30,853 nt of DNA, taken from Entamoeba invadens IP1. Its lineage: Eukaryota; Evosea; Mastigamoebida; Endamoebidae. Under the pieces are notes generated by a model. It had not been told where the DNA came from and did no database searches. It saw only the letters and a program-made list of their open reading frames with translations. The stretch is taken from positions 436,807 through 467,659 of the forward strand of contig NW_004443692.1 of assembly GCF_000330505.1 (NCBI RefSeq), given 5' to 3'. Made by a program: the position numbers and the translations under genes. Position 1 is the stretch's first letter. The number at the start of each line of letters is the position of its first letter. Shown here piece by piece: positions 10,638 to 20,900 of the stretch.

Positions 10638-12002
10638 ATGTCCAACTGGTTGGAGTCGTTAAAGCAACTGTCATTTGATTCATGGGCAGTTATGATACTT
10701 TGGGGGACTTTGTGTATGTGTGAGGTCATACTCTTTGGGTTTTCAATTGGAAGCTTTTTTGTATTGACCGATAGTGTACTGTCTTTTAAACACGAGAACG
10801 ACAAAAACTTCCAACTGCCAGACATATTTTCATTGCCCTCGGAACAACTGACGCCATGCGAAAACAACACCGATTTGTTCACACCGATTGCGTCTTACTA
10901 CGAAACATATTTGTTAAACTACTTGCACTCACAAGGGATATTTAAGAATAGGTGCATCCCAAATATCACCTTCGACAAAACACAAATAAAAGAATGCGTG
11001 TCGACTTATTGCAATGCAAATAATGACGATTCGGAGTGTGCACTCTTTTTTAATACCAATGGGACTAACTTCATACCAGCACTTTTGGCACATCTCCCAA
11101 CGTGTCATGTCAATTTGTCTTTTGAAAACAAGAAGGGAGAAGTGTACGATTCTCTTCAAATCAAAATAACGCCAAAACCAGATTCGTTAGTCTTTACGTC
11201 GTCTTTTACGGAAGTCAAAAGGCTGTTACTCATCTACAACACACCACTATTCATCACATTTGACAAATCAACAATAAGGCCAATGCATAGGTGCGACGAA
11301 AATGAAAATGCGGCACCAGATTATATGAACACAAACGCACTCACAAAGAACGGAAAATACCTTGCAACCCCAACACTCCAACCAACTGGCGTTTTTCAGA
11401 ATTCGCTTGTCGTTGGGTGGAACGATGACACACTCGGATTTGTTTTAAAAGAAGCATTTGGACACTCATTTGGACATTCGAAGTTGTTTTGGGTTGGCGA
11501 GCGGTCACAATGGGAGGACATCGGTGCGTGTGGTGGAGATGGCATCGACTACTGGATACCACTGAACACTCAAAAGTATCCCGCCGAGTCGTTTGATGAA
11601 AGCACAACACGTTCTACAAAACTGAGAGTAAGAGAGGAGGTATGCCGAAAATATTATAATAATAATTGCAGCCTAGATACAAATAGTATTTACTATGTGT
11701 ATATTGATGATACTGGGGTACCTATGTTTGAGTGTGTGAATATCGTGTTTGGGATGTATAACTTGGGAGTGGTACGTATCTCAAAAGAAAATAATACAAC
11801 CCAATGGGAATATACTACAATTATGGGGTTCACTATTGCTATGATGGAAAATATGTTTGAACCAGAATTGCCAATCTTAACAGATAAAGCTGATGGAGAC
11901 TGTGGATTTTCGTTCATGACATACGCAGTATTAAGAAATTTGTTCGAGCTCCATGAAGCTTCAAAAACAAGCCCAGTGGTTTGTGTTTCATATAGTTGTT
12001 GA
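10638..12002 (+). CDS. Membrane-anchored papain-like protein lacking catalytic residues
   Basis: The protein has 454 aa. A short N-terminal segment and one hydrophobic helix (about 16-43) suggest a signal anchor with a lumenal or external C-terminal domain rich in Cys and N-glycosylation sequons. The rest shows a faint papain (C1A) pattern. LFTPIASYYETYL (80-92) matches the helix around the active-site Cys, with Leu at the Cys position. NSLVVGW (255-261) matches the HAVLVVGY strand without His. VLKEAFGHSFG (269-279) matches the KNSWGxxWG loop with Glu for Asn, followed by GACG. If the alignment is right, all three catalytic residues are gone and the protein is a pseudopeptidase, perhaps a binding or regulatory protein. 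About 150 C-terminal residues are not assigned. The papain assignment rests on my reading of weak similarity. Confidence 0.55.
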   Translation: MSNWLESLKQLSFDSWAVMILWGTLCMCEVILFGFSIGSFFVLTDSVLSFKHENDKNFQLPDIFSLPSEQLTPCENNTDLFTPIASYYETYLLNYLHSQGIFKNRCIPNITFDKTQIKECVSTYCNANNDDSECALFFNTNGTNFIPALLAHLPTCHVNLSFENKKGEVYDSLQIKITPKPDSLVFTSSFTEVKRLLLIYNTPLFITFDKSTIRPMHRCDENENAAPDYMNTNALTKNGKYLATPTLQPTGVFQNSLVVGWNDDTLGFVLKEAFGHSFGHSKLFWVGERSQWEDIGACGGDGIDYWIPLNTQKYPAESFDESTTRSTKLRVREEVCRKYYNNNCSLDTNSIYYVYIDDTGVPMFECVNIVFGMYNLGVVRISKENNTTQWEYTTIMGFTIAMMENMFEPELPILTDKADGDCGFSFMTYAVLRNLFELHEASKTSPVVCVSYSC

Positions 12003-12566
12003 ATAGTAATGTTATTATAAATTATATAATTTGTTTTAATAAAGTACACAAGATGATTGATGGATAGGGGTTTACTCGAATTGATCTTGATTTCGAGTTT
12101 ACAAAAACGGTTAGAGACGACCTGTGGAATATTTGTTAAGTCTGTTTTGTTCAATTTTACTTTGATATATCTATGATATGTCACTTAACTTTCTTTCAAC
12201 CACTTTCTTAATAACTCGTCTGTATTTAACAATACAATAAACTTATTAAATATTTTATTAGAATAAGTTTCAATTCTTTTTACTTTACTTTTAATATTTT
12301 GATTACATTTCATAGATGATAGTATTATATTAATATAATATTAATATTAATATATATTTTGGTAATTCAAAAACGTCAAACTACGACCCATTGATAAAAA
12401 TAAGTGTACCACTTTGAAATAATTTAAATAAATTAATAAGTGTACATAAATTAATTCAAAGATTCAAAAATATTCATTATTTATAAAGAGCTATAAAATC
12501 TTTAAATAAAACCCATTTGATAAAGTCTGAAATTTACAAGAGAAACAAAAAATCACTTTCATTTGG
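12003..12566. other. AT-rich intergenic region
   Basis: No gene is seen. The first 180 bases are less A/T-rich and contain a small hairpin formed by ACTCGAA and TTCGAGT with an 11-base loop near 12074-12098. The remainder is A/T-rich low-complexity DNA and presumably includes the promoter of the transporter gene. Confidence 0.5.
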
Positions 12567-14048
12567 ATGGAAATAGTGTCAACCGCACTTAGTCAAGCTC
12601 TAAAGTACTTTCATTACTTCATGTACAGCTCTGCGCAGTCTGGGTTCTTCTTTGTAATGAACTGTATAGTCGGTCTTTCAGCGCCATTTTTCCATCAGAA
12701 ACTTGGTGTTTCTTTCGAAACGATCAACTTGGTCATATGTGGTGTTTACCAAATAGTCATTCTCCTACTCCAACCATTGATTGGAATGATCTCAGATTAC
12801 TTCCCTCTTGTTCGTTTTAAAAGAAGATTTTTATTAGTAATGGGAACAATCACATTAACTGTTGCGTTACCTTTAATAGGGTTTTGCGACGTTATTGGAA
12901 AAGCTATTGAAAACGTTGATAATGACAACTCGAGTTCTAGTGTAGCTACTGGATGCACGACGATTGTTGGTGCTGTTATAGGTTTTGTCTTTGTATTCAT
13001 TGCTTCAATTGGATACTCTTTTATTCAATCCCCGAGTAGGGCTATCATCATCGACATAACACCAAAAGAAGAACAAAATTCTGCAAATTTCATTGCTTCA
13101 ATGACTTCAGGTTTCTCTGCGGTGTTATTCTACTTAATAGCAGCCATTTTCACGATTTCACCAAATTATTATCCTTCAATGTTTCTCCTTTCCACTATTG
13201 TCATTGTACTGACAGTACTCATAACGTGTCTCTTCGCTCACGAGAAGAAAAGTACTGAGATCGAAAATTTGGAAACAGAAAGTCCAGTAAACGAACAAAA
13301 GACCGAAATCGAAAGAACGGGATTTTCCGAAAACTCGAAAATTAATGAGAATATTGCACTTATATCATCAACGAGTCCAGACAACACAAATAATAATAAA
13401 CTCACAATGTTTGGGAGAATCAAAGAGGTTTTAACACCAAAAATACTATTATTATACTTCTTGACATTCTTGTCGATGACTGCTTTCGGAGGATTGGGTA
13501 TTAACATCTGCAATTTTTACTCAACTAATTTATACCATGCAAGTCCTTGCGACGAAGAGTACAATGTTGGTGTGTCGATGGCATTGTATGGTATGGCGAT
13601 CATGTCCTTCTTCCAAATGATTTTCTCTGTTGTTCTACCCATCCTGAAACACCAAAATTTTGTGTTTGTGTTTTCTCTTGGTTTGGCATGTGTGTCGTTT
13701 TGTGGGTATATTATTATTAATGAGTTGCAACTGGAAGAAACAGCTATGGACCCCTGGATGCTCTTCTTCTCGTTTTTGTGTTGTGCGGGAATTGGGATGC
13801 TAGGCACATGCTTATACTCTATTCCATTCATTTTGATACACAAATTATCACAAAAGAACCACATTGGTATTGCTATATCAATTTTAGTTTCATTCTTACA
13901 ACTTGGAATATCATTTGCTGGAGTTGCGTTTACAATGCTATTACTCTTTTTCGATTCTTTAGTCGTTGTGATGTACTTTTCCGCAGTCGTCTCGTTCATT
14001 GGAGCTGTTGCAGCATTTTTCATATTAAGATTTATTAATCCAAATTGA
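12567..14048 (+). CDS. GPH/SUT-type sugar:cation symporter of the major facilitator superfamily
   Basis: The protein has 493 aa and about twelve hydrophobic segments in two halves split by a hydrophilic loop (about 225-292), the usual length and plan for this group. Family marks are SDYFPLVRFKRR (76-87), corresponding to the SDR...GRRR loop between helices 2 and 3, and QSPSRAIIIDITP followed by NSAN (about 154-174), which matches the Q(G/S)P.RAL..D.. motif of sucrose transporters and the glycoside-pentoside-hexuronide family. The expected role is proton- or sodium-coupled uptake of a glycoside at the plasma or a vacuolar membrane. The substrate cannot be read from the sequence. No intron is needed. 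Confidence 0.82.
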   Translation: MEIVSTALSQALKYFHYFMYSSAQSGFFFVMNCIVGLSAPFFHQKLGVSFETINLVICGVYQIVILLLQPLIGMISDYFPLVRFKRRFLLVMGTITLTVALPLIGFCDVIGKAIENVDNDNSSSSVATGCTTIVGAVIGFVFVFIASIGYSFIQSPSRAIIIDITPKEEQNSANFIASMTSGFSAVLFYLIAAIFTISPNYYPSMFLLSTIVIVLTVLITCLFAHEKKSTEIENLETESPVNEQKTEIERTGFSENSKINENIALISSTSPDNTNNNKLTMFGRIKEVLTPKILLLYFLTFLSMTAFGGLGINICNFYSTNLYHASPCDEEYNVGVSMALYGMAIMSFFQMIFSVVLPILKHQNFVFVFSLGLACVSFCGYIIINELQLEETAMDPWMLFFSFLCCAGIGMLGTCLYSIPFILIHKLSQKNHIGIAISILVSFLQLGISFAGVAFTMLLLFFDSLVVVMYFSAVVSFIGAVAAFFILRFINPN

Positions 14049-14054
14049 CTGTAT

Positions 14055-14147
14055 GTTATATTTTATAGTTTATATATCTATATTTTATATATTTATAATT
14101 TATAGTTTATATATTTATAGTTTATAGTTTATATATGTATAGTTTAT
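14055..14147. repeat. AT-rich imperfect tandem repeat
   Basis: Several imperfect copies of a unit close to TTTATAGTTTATATAT lie in the 3' flanks of the transporter and zinc-finger genes. This is a microsatellite-like tract with no evident function. Confidence 0.6.
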
Positions 14148-14246
14148 TATTATCAATACAAAACTAGTCGAATAACAACAAAAGCAATTACTTTGAATCA
14201 CTCAAACTATATCCCAGATAACCAGCCAGTCCAAAAACATGCAACA

Positions 14247-16568
14247 CTATAACTGCGTTTGTTGCGGTTCGATCACAAACGATCCACAGTGGAACGTGAT
14301 GAACTTTGAGCACGTATAGAATAGTTGTACACTGTCGATTTGCTTATTGAGGACACCTTCAATCATATACCTGTTGTTCACCATCTCGTCTTTGACAAGC
14401 TGTAAATCTCCGATGTCTGAACTTGATAATTTCATTTCAAAACAGTTGAATGGTTTTGTGGGCAATTTGAGCTCGATAATGTTGTCACTATTGAATTTGA
14501 GGATCCCAGACACTTCATCATTGATGCTACATTTGAAAGATGGCTGCACAGCATACACTATTCCAAGCACCCCAAACCCTAAGATCAAGAATCCCAATAA
14601 CGTCGTCGACACAAAACAGAACGACAAATTCATGATTTTGTGCAAAAAGATCAACAACGCAACTAATGTCAAAGCAGCAACGGTCAGACCAGCCGCACTT
14701 TGAAACGAAGCCGCACCCATCACAACCGAGAATGTCAAACAGAGCAAAAAGAGGAATAGAAAGATCGATATTGTTATGAAGTGGAATGTTCGCCACTCCC
14801 ACACTATTCTCCGATACCGCACCATCTCCCACAACTCTCGCCACTTCAACACAAGCGAGAAATAAATTCCAACTGTTGTAAATATGAAAAACCCCCATAT
14901 CACATATTGATCTTCATATGTGAATGGAAGTATAACACACATCATCGTCATGATAGCCGCAATGTACAACACAACAGGCGCCGGCCCAAACGAGAACATG
15001 TATATCGGCTCTTGCGCCTTTTCAATGCATTTCTCTAACTCAATTTGGTCTTGTTTCTGCTTCTTTCGTATTTCATTGGCAAGGTCAAGAGCAACGGAAA
15101 CCCGCTCTTGTAAACACCCAAAATTGCCGTCTTCGGGCGTTTCGATTTCGCCAATCTCTTTATTCAGCTGTTTCAAACTCTCCACCAAGAAGGGTATAAT
15201 ACCCAACACGTCCACACTCAAAGTCCCCGTCTGTTCATCGGTATGGACCAAATCGGGTAATACCTGCTTCACCTCTTGTGCGACAAATCCAAGTCGCATT
15301 TGTGGCGAATTTTTGTACTTGTACTGCTTCCCAACCAACTGCGAAATACTCTCAAGACAGTCAGAAAGTGGTCTGATATGGCACTTTGTTCTTTCGTCGG
15401 ATCTTACAAAATACCCGTTCTCAGCAAGGACTTCTCCATAAATGTGGAGGCGGTGTAATGTGTTGGATATGTTGTAAATTCGCATGAAATCGCCCTTCTG
15501 CAATTCATTATTTAATATCTGTTGTGCGTTGCTTGCCTGGACCTCCATAGAGTTCACAAGAATATCCCAGTCGTTGCCTTGTCCAATTTGGATTGGTATT
15601 GAAAGGGGTTGAACCTCCATGGAGTTTGTTTGTTCTGCCGTTGAGTTTGTTTGGTCTTGTGAATTCTGGTAGTTCTGTTCGATCATCATAGGCTGTTGTA
15701 TAGGCAACACACCCTGAAGTGGATTCTGTTGTAATGGCTGTTGCATGGGAATGACATTTTGGATAACACTCTGAGGCATTTGCATCCCACTTTGAACCAC
15801 ATTTTGTTGCAACATAGGAATACTGTTTTGAAGCAAATTTTGTTGCATTTGTTGTTGGATTGGAACTGTGTTTTGCACACCAGTGGTATTTGTTGGGGTC
15901 ATTTGATACTGAAACTGCCCCATTTGCATACTGTCAAATTGGTTGTACTGTTCCATTGGTTGTTGTTGGTAAGCAGAGTATTGTGTGTATTGTTCCTGCG
16001 CCATCTGTGGGAGCATTTGTTGCATCTGAGGAATTGTTTGCATTGTAGTTCCCATTGGGCTAAGCAAGTTTGTCATCGTAACTTGGGGGTGTGGTGGTAC
16101 TGAGTTTGAGCTATTATTCGAGTTATTCACCGTCGCGTTATTGATTTCGTTTTGTTCCTCATCATCTTCGCCGTCATCTGCGTCGTCTTGTTGTGCCTTC
16201 TTTTTATCGGACACGAGTTGTGTCATGTACTTTTCACACAATTTTTTCACCACGTCTTTTTTCGTCACGTTTTTGTAAGGGACGTCCTCGTATACACCTG
16301 GTTGAGTTTCGGTCAAAACTTTTCTCAAATGAGTATCCCAAATATGACTATACAAATTATATCTACCATATCAGTATTCCTTTAAAACGATTTCTGTGGA
16401 CGTTTATTTATAAGTAATTAAAATAGGAACAAACCGTGTTTTTAATGGGTCGGAACATCCTTCAAATGTGCATTGCCAATTTTTCTTTCGGTGTTTTCTC
16501 GTCCGTGGAATTTCAGCGGAGTCCACTACTATTTTGGATGGGAGTTTTGATGTAGGATTGACTTGCAT
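14247..16568 (-). CDS. C2H2 zinc-finger, S74 self-cleaving (MYRF-type) multispan membrane protein, two exons
   Basis: Exon 1 is 16568-16435 and exon 2 is 16362-14247 (2250 nt, 749 aa). ATG 16568 follows an in-frame stop. A basic patch RKHRKK (possible NLS) leads into a C2H2 finger that is completed only by splicing: WQCTFEGC from exon 1, then YNLYSHIWDTH, giving C-X4-C-X12-H-X4-H. An acidic stretch and a Gln/Met/Asn-rich region (about 100-320) follow. Residues about 340-455 form a peptidase S74 intramolecular chaperone domain as in MYRF and phage tail spikes: HIYGEVLAENGYFVRSDERTK...GFVAQEVKQVLPDLV. Ser366 and Lys371 have the five-residue spacing of the MYRF catalytic dyad. A coiled segment, about five membrane helices (502-650) and a Cys-containing C-terminal domain end it. 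Inference: trimerisation, self-cleavage, and release of the finger-bearing fragment to the nucleus. No Ndt80-type DNA-binding domain is seen. Confidence 0.8.
16363..16434 (-). other. Intron of zinc-finger/S74 gene
   Basis: This is a 72 bp intron with donor GTTTGT and acceptor GGTAG, phase 2. A second TAG lies 12 bases further in (acceptor ending at 16351). It would also keep the frame but shorten the Cys-His spacing from 12 to about 8 residues. The canonical C2H2 spacing favours the upstream acceptor. Confidence 0.75.
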
Positions 16569-16743
16569 CTCACTGTCTGTTTATCTATTTTTTGTAGAAA
16601 TCATAAATGAAAATAATAAAATTATACTAAAATTTACTATATACGTACTAAATTTCATTCAATAAAACTAAAAGTTGTTTAATAGTATTATAATAGAATT
16701 TGTTTTAGATCAACTTTGATGTAACTCAATACAACTTAAAAAC

Positions 16744-17843
16744 TCATCCAAACAATTTGTTTATGACTGGGGCGCCACACTCGTCATAATCTTCCTTCTT
16801 AATTGTCAAATTGCCATAACCGGTCAATAAAGCAAAGACAGAGCCCCCATCCAATTTCCAAACTTTCTTTCCATCATTGCGTCCACGCGTATTCGATTTT
16901 GAGGTGCAATTGTTTTCAACTCTTTCGAAAGTCGATTTTCAAAGCCTGCAAATAGATTTGCAGCACCGGATAACACAACATTCTCGTATAAGTACTGTTG
17001 TGTTTTTTTGTCGCATTTAAGGACTGAATTATACACGGCTTCATGTACACCAATTTCTTCTGAATTCACAACAAAAGGCATGAAAAATGCTTCGGTACAT
17101 TTAAACAGTTCGTTTCCTAAATCCAATACTCTTCCGTCTGGAAGTGTATATTTCTGGTGCTCCACTTGTTGTATTTTTTCATTATAATCGAGAACAACAT
17201 ACCCCTTTCTTTCTTTGATATCTCTTGCAGTCTCTTTGTCTATTGTCGTGAATTGGGTTATTGTGTTTTCATTGAGCATTGTTAAAAGGTACTCATCAAT
17301 TTTCTCACCTCCAATACGAAGAGTAGTTAGTGACTTTTCAATGCACTTTCCATCATCAAAAGATAAACAATGAGAAGACGACAACCCACAGTCCAACACC
17401 ACTCCTCGTGTTCTTCCTGTTATACACAACCCAAACAATTCTTGTAATGCAAAACAAAGTGATGGAACTTGAAAAGTCTCGAACATCACATGTGATGTCT
17501 TTACTCTTGCAGCTCCGTTGTTGTTTGGAGACTCTGAAAGAAGTACTCCTTTCTCTTTTGGGTTAACAAACAAATCATTAAAGTGTGTCTCCCATATCTT
17601 TTCCATTTCATCGAAGTTGGTGATTACTCCGTCATGTATTGGGTATATCAAATTGTACAAATTATGATCGACACGTCCTGTGTTGAAGTCAAAAAGAGCA
17701 TTCGCCACACAACACCTGTTATCCAATTTTGAATATCCAACCACTGTTGGAAAGTAAGACCGAGGTGCTTCATCACCAGCAAATCCAGCTCGTGTAGAAT
17801 ATGATCCATTATCAAATACAATTGTACAACAGTCTTCTTCCAT
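16744..17843 (-). pseudogene. Divergent actin-like gene with a 3'-end frameshift
   Basis: The frame from ATG 17843 gives 339 residues of clear actin fold: FDNGSYSTRAGFAGDEAPR, the YPIHDGVITNFDEMEKIW segment, MFETFQVPSLCFALQ, and VLSGAANLFAGFENRL. It stops at 16824. The usual actin C-terminus (GYGNLTIKKEDYDECGAP) continues in another frame to TGA at 16744. The switch lies at a run of five C on the plus strand (16844-16848); one extra base there would give about 366 residues, close to the 375 of actin. This may be a sequencing error, a real pseudogene mutation or a -1 frameshift. The second phosphate loop reads DCGLSSSH in place of DSGDGVTH, so nucleotide handling may differ, though the equivalents of Gln137, Asp154 and His161 are kept. 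It is an orphan actin-like protein, not a conventional actin. Confidence 0.8.
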
Positions 17844-17961
17844 GAGGTATTATATTATTTAGTTTATAAACTAATAGTACTAATATATTATTATTTTTAG
17901 CAATAACAACGTGGCAATGCTATTACATAGTTATGTATTCTAATAACTTAACTATAATAAC

Positions 17962-20900
17962 TTAACTATATTCACGCATTTTTAACACTGAATTTCTTAT
18001 GATAGAGAACAAGGAGCGTGACTCAAAAGAAGGGCACTTTTCGATGATATCTTCGATGGTAAACATTTTGATATCTATGATGCTTTCCAATTTCGGACAA
18101 TCGTAAAACGCTCGCTTTTGTATTCGTTTTACATTTCTACCAACTTGTACCGTCTTGAGAAGATCAAACCCCGAAAAACAGAACTCCCCTATTTCATCAA
18201 TCTCAGGTGGAACTGTGTAACTTGCTGAGATGTTGTCTTCTATATCCTTTCGAGTCAGAACATCAATAAGCTTACCCGTTTCGTAAATACACACATTTTC
18301 ATTATGAGTACATCGGTTTATAGACTTTTCTACAGTAAAATGTTGAATGTTTTGACACATTGTGTGACTCAGTTGAATCACTCCTTTCTCTTCAATACTA
18401 ATATTTTTCAATTTTTCGCATCCCTCAAAAATTCCCAACATCAAAAACACCGAACTTTCTACTTTGACACTCTCTACATTGATACAATCCAAGAACGCAC
18501 CATATCCTATCTGTGTGACAGTTTGAGGTATTTTAACATGACACAACCCCCGACAACATGAAAAGCACATTGTTTCTATGATTTCAACATTATTCAAGTC
18601 GATTGAGTCGAGCGAATAACATCTCTTAAAACAGTTTCTTTCAAGCACTTTTACTGTGTCTGGGATATTGACTTGAGACAGACTGTAGCACTCCAAAAAC
18701 GCTTCACTGCAAATCCGAGTGATTCCATTTGGCAGATTTATTTCTTTCAAGTTCAAACACGAGAAAAATGAGAGCATGGGAAGTTCTTTAATGTTCTGAG
18801 GTAATATGATGCGCGTGAGCGAGAAACAGCTATAAAACACACCTTCCCCAATCGTTGTTACTGAATTTCCAATAACAACATCTTTCAATTCCGAGCAGCT
18901 GTTAAACGCGAACTTCCCTATTGTTACAACAGTGTTTGGAATCTCTATGTGTTTCATTGAGAAGCAGAAGTTGAAACAGAATTTGGGGATTTTACTGACG
19001 TTCGAGGGAATTGCAATTCCAAGAAGTGCTTTACACTCTGTAAACGAAGTTTTCTCAAATGTGGATAAATTCCGACTCAACACCACTTTCTCGAGTATCT
19101 CGTTCTTTTGAAAAGCACTTCTGTGGAGTTTTGTGACACTTCTTGGCATGACATAAATTTTCGCGTGATTCGGCGCAACGAAGGAAAGTGTTTTTAAATT
19201 TGGAGGTGGGACCGGGTACATTTCAAAGTCCGATGAAATGTAGTCGATGACTGGGCACGCTATTTTAAACTGATGAAACATTTGTTCCTCTTGGACACTA
19301 ACAGCTCCGTTATAACACGTCAGCCCTTTAATTTCTTCAATGTTGAAACAGTCGATAAACACATTTCGAGAGAACACAATGTCATTGCCATTTTCAAATA
19401 CAATAGAACGAAGATGCTTACACTTCATGAAAGCCTCTCGACCTATTTTCCGAACTGTAGAAAAGATTGTTAGACTCTCTAGTGTAGTGTTGTTGTAAAA
19501 TGCGTGTGATCGAATACGAGTCACATTCGATGGAATCACTAATTTCTTGGATTTCACCCCGCTCATGCTTTTCCTCCACAACTCACATGTAACATCCTGT
19601 GGTACCTCAAATTCTTGTTTGTCTTTAATGATATTTGAAACACATTTTTTAGTCATAACAACTTGATTCACGTAATTTCCCAACTTCTTGTATATCCGAT
19701 TTTCAAAGTACGTCGCTTGTATGTTTGCCTCTTCATTACATTGCAATGAAGTCAATTTGTCGCACAACAGTACCGCGTTTTTCCTCACATTTTGAAGTCT
19801 TGGCGCGATTATAGTTTCGAGTTTGACACAATTGCAAAAGGCGTTTTGTCGTATGTTACTGACGCCTCTCATTTCGACGTAAAGAAGTCCAACACAGTCT
19901 TTAAACACACATTTTTCAATTTCTATGACGGAGCTTGGGATGGTCATCGAAGTCAGAAATATGTTATTTTCAAATGCGTTTGACGATATTCTTGTCAATG
20001 AAGTTGCCAAATATATATTTTTCAAATGAGGGCATGACGCAAACGCTTTTTCCCCAATTGTCTCTATACCGTCTCGGAGCACAATGTTCTTCAGATAGGC
20101 ATTTGCCTGATAGCATCCATTGCCTACTCTATTGCAAACGGTTGGAATCGACAACCTGTCGCTCTTAAACGACGTTTCTCCATTCATCGAGTTTGTGTCG
20201 TCGACATCCTTTTCTTCGAAGTTATAAAACATTTTGATGCATTTCGGTATATTACACTTTAAAGTAGTGTACTCGCTGTACGACAACTCGCAACAAAACT
20301 CCCCAAAGTTGTTTGTTGGGAAATTCAGACTTGTTAAGTTGGAACACCCCCAAAACGAGTTGGTTGAAATGTTCATCATGGCTGAAGGTAACAAAAGACT
20401 TTCAAGGCTGACACACCCTCTAAAACACTCGCCGTTGAGACAATTCAGTTTCGACGGTATTTTGAGTGACTTGAGAGAGGTACAATTCATGAACGCCTTC
20501 TCCCCAAACAGTGTGATGTCGTCATTTAAAACAACTTTTGTGAGTGCGCTGCAGTCTTTGCAAAGTGCAAATGGAACATTTTTGACTGGCGACCTAATAA
20601 CAACGGACTTCAACCCTTCGCAATACCCAAACAGTTGGAAGCCGATCTCTTCGACGTTCTCTGGAATAACAATAGATGTCAAACTCATACAATTAAAGAA
20701 ACAACCCGAGCCAATTGAAGTCACTGATGAGCTTATCACAAAATTTTTGAGTTTGGTGCATGACTCGAAGCATAACAAAGGAAGACTTTTGATGTCTGAG
20801 AAGGTGAACTGCGTCATATTGAGACAACTTCGGAATGCCGATGGTTCTATCTTATTCACTTGTGAAGGAAGAACAAATGTATCGAACTGCGAATTTTCAA

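Noticed and set aside
11693..12184. 163-residue minus-strand frame over the end of the papain-like gene
   Set aside because: Most of it is antisense to the convincing plus-strand gene; the free part is short and unrecognised.
13517..14023. 168-residue minus-strand frame within the transporter
   Set aside because: It is antisense to a gene with clear membrane helices and family motifs.
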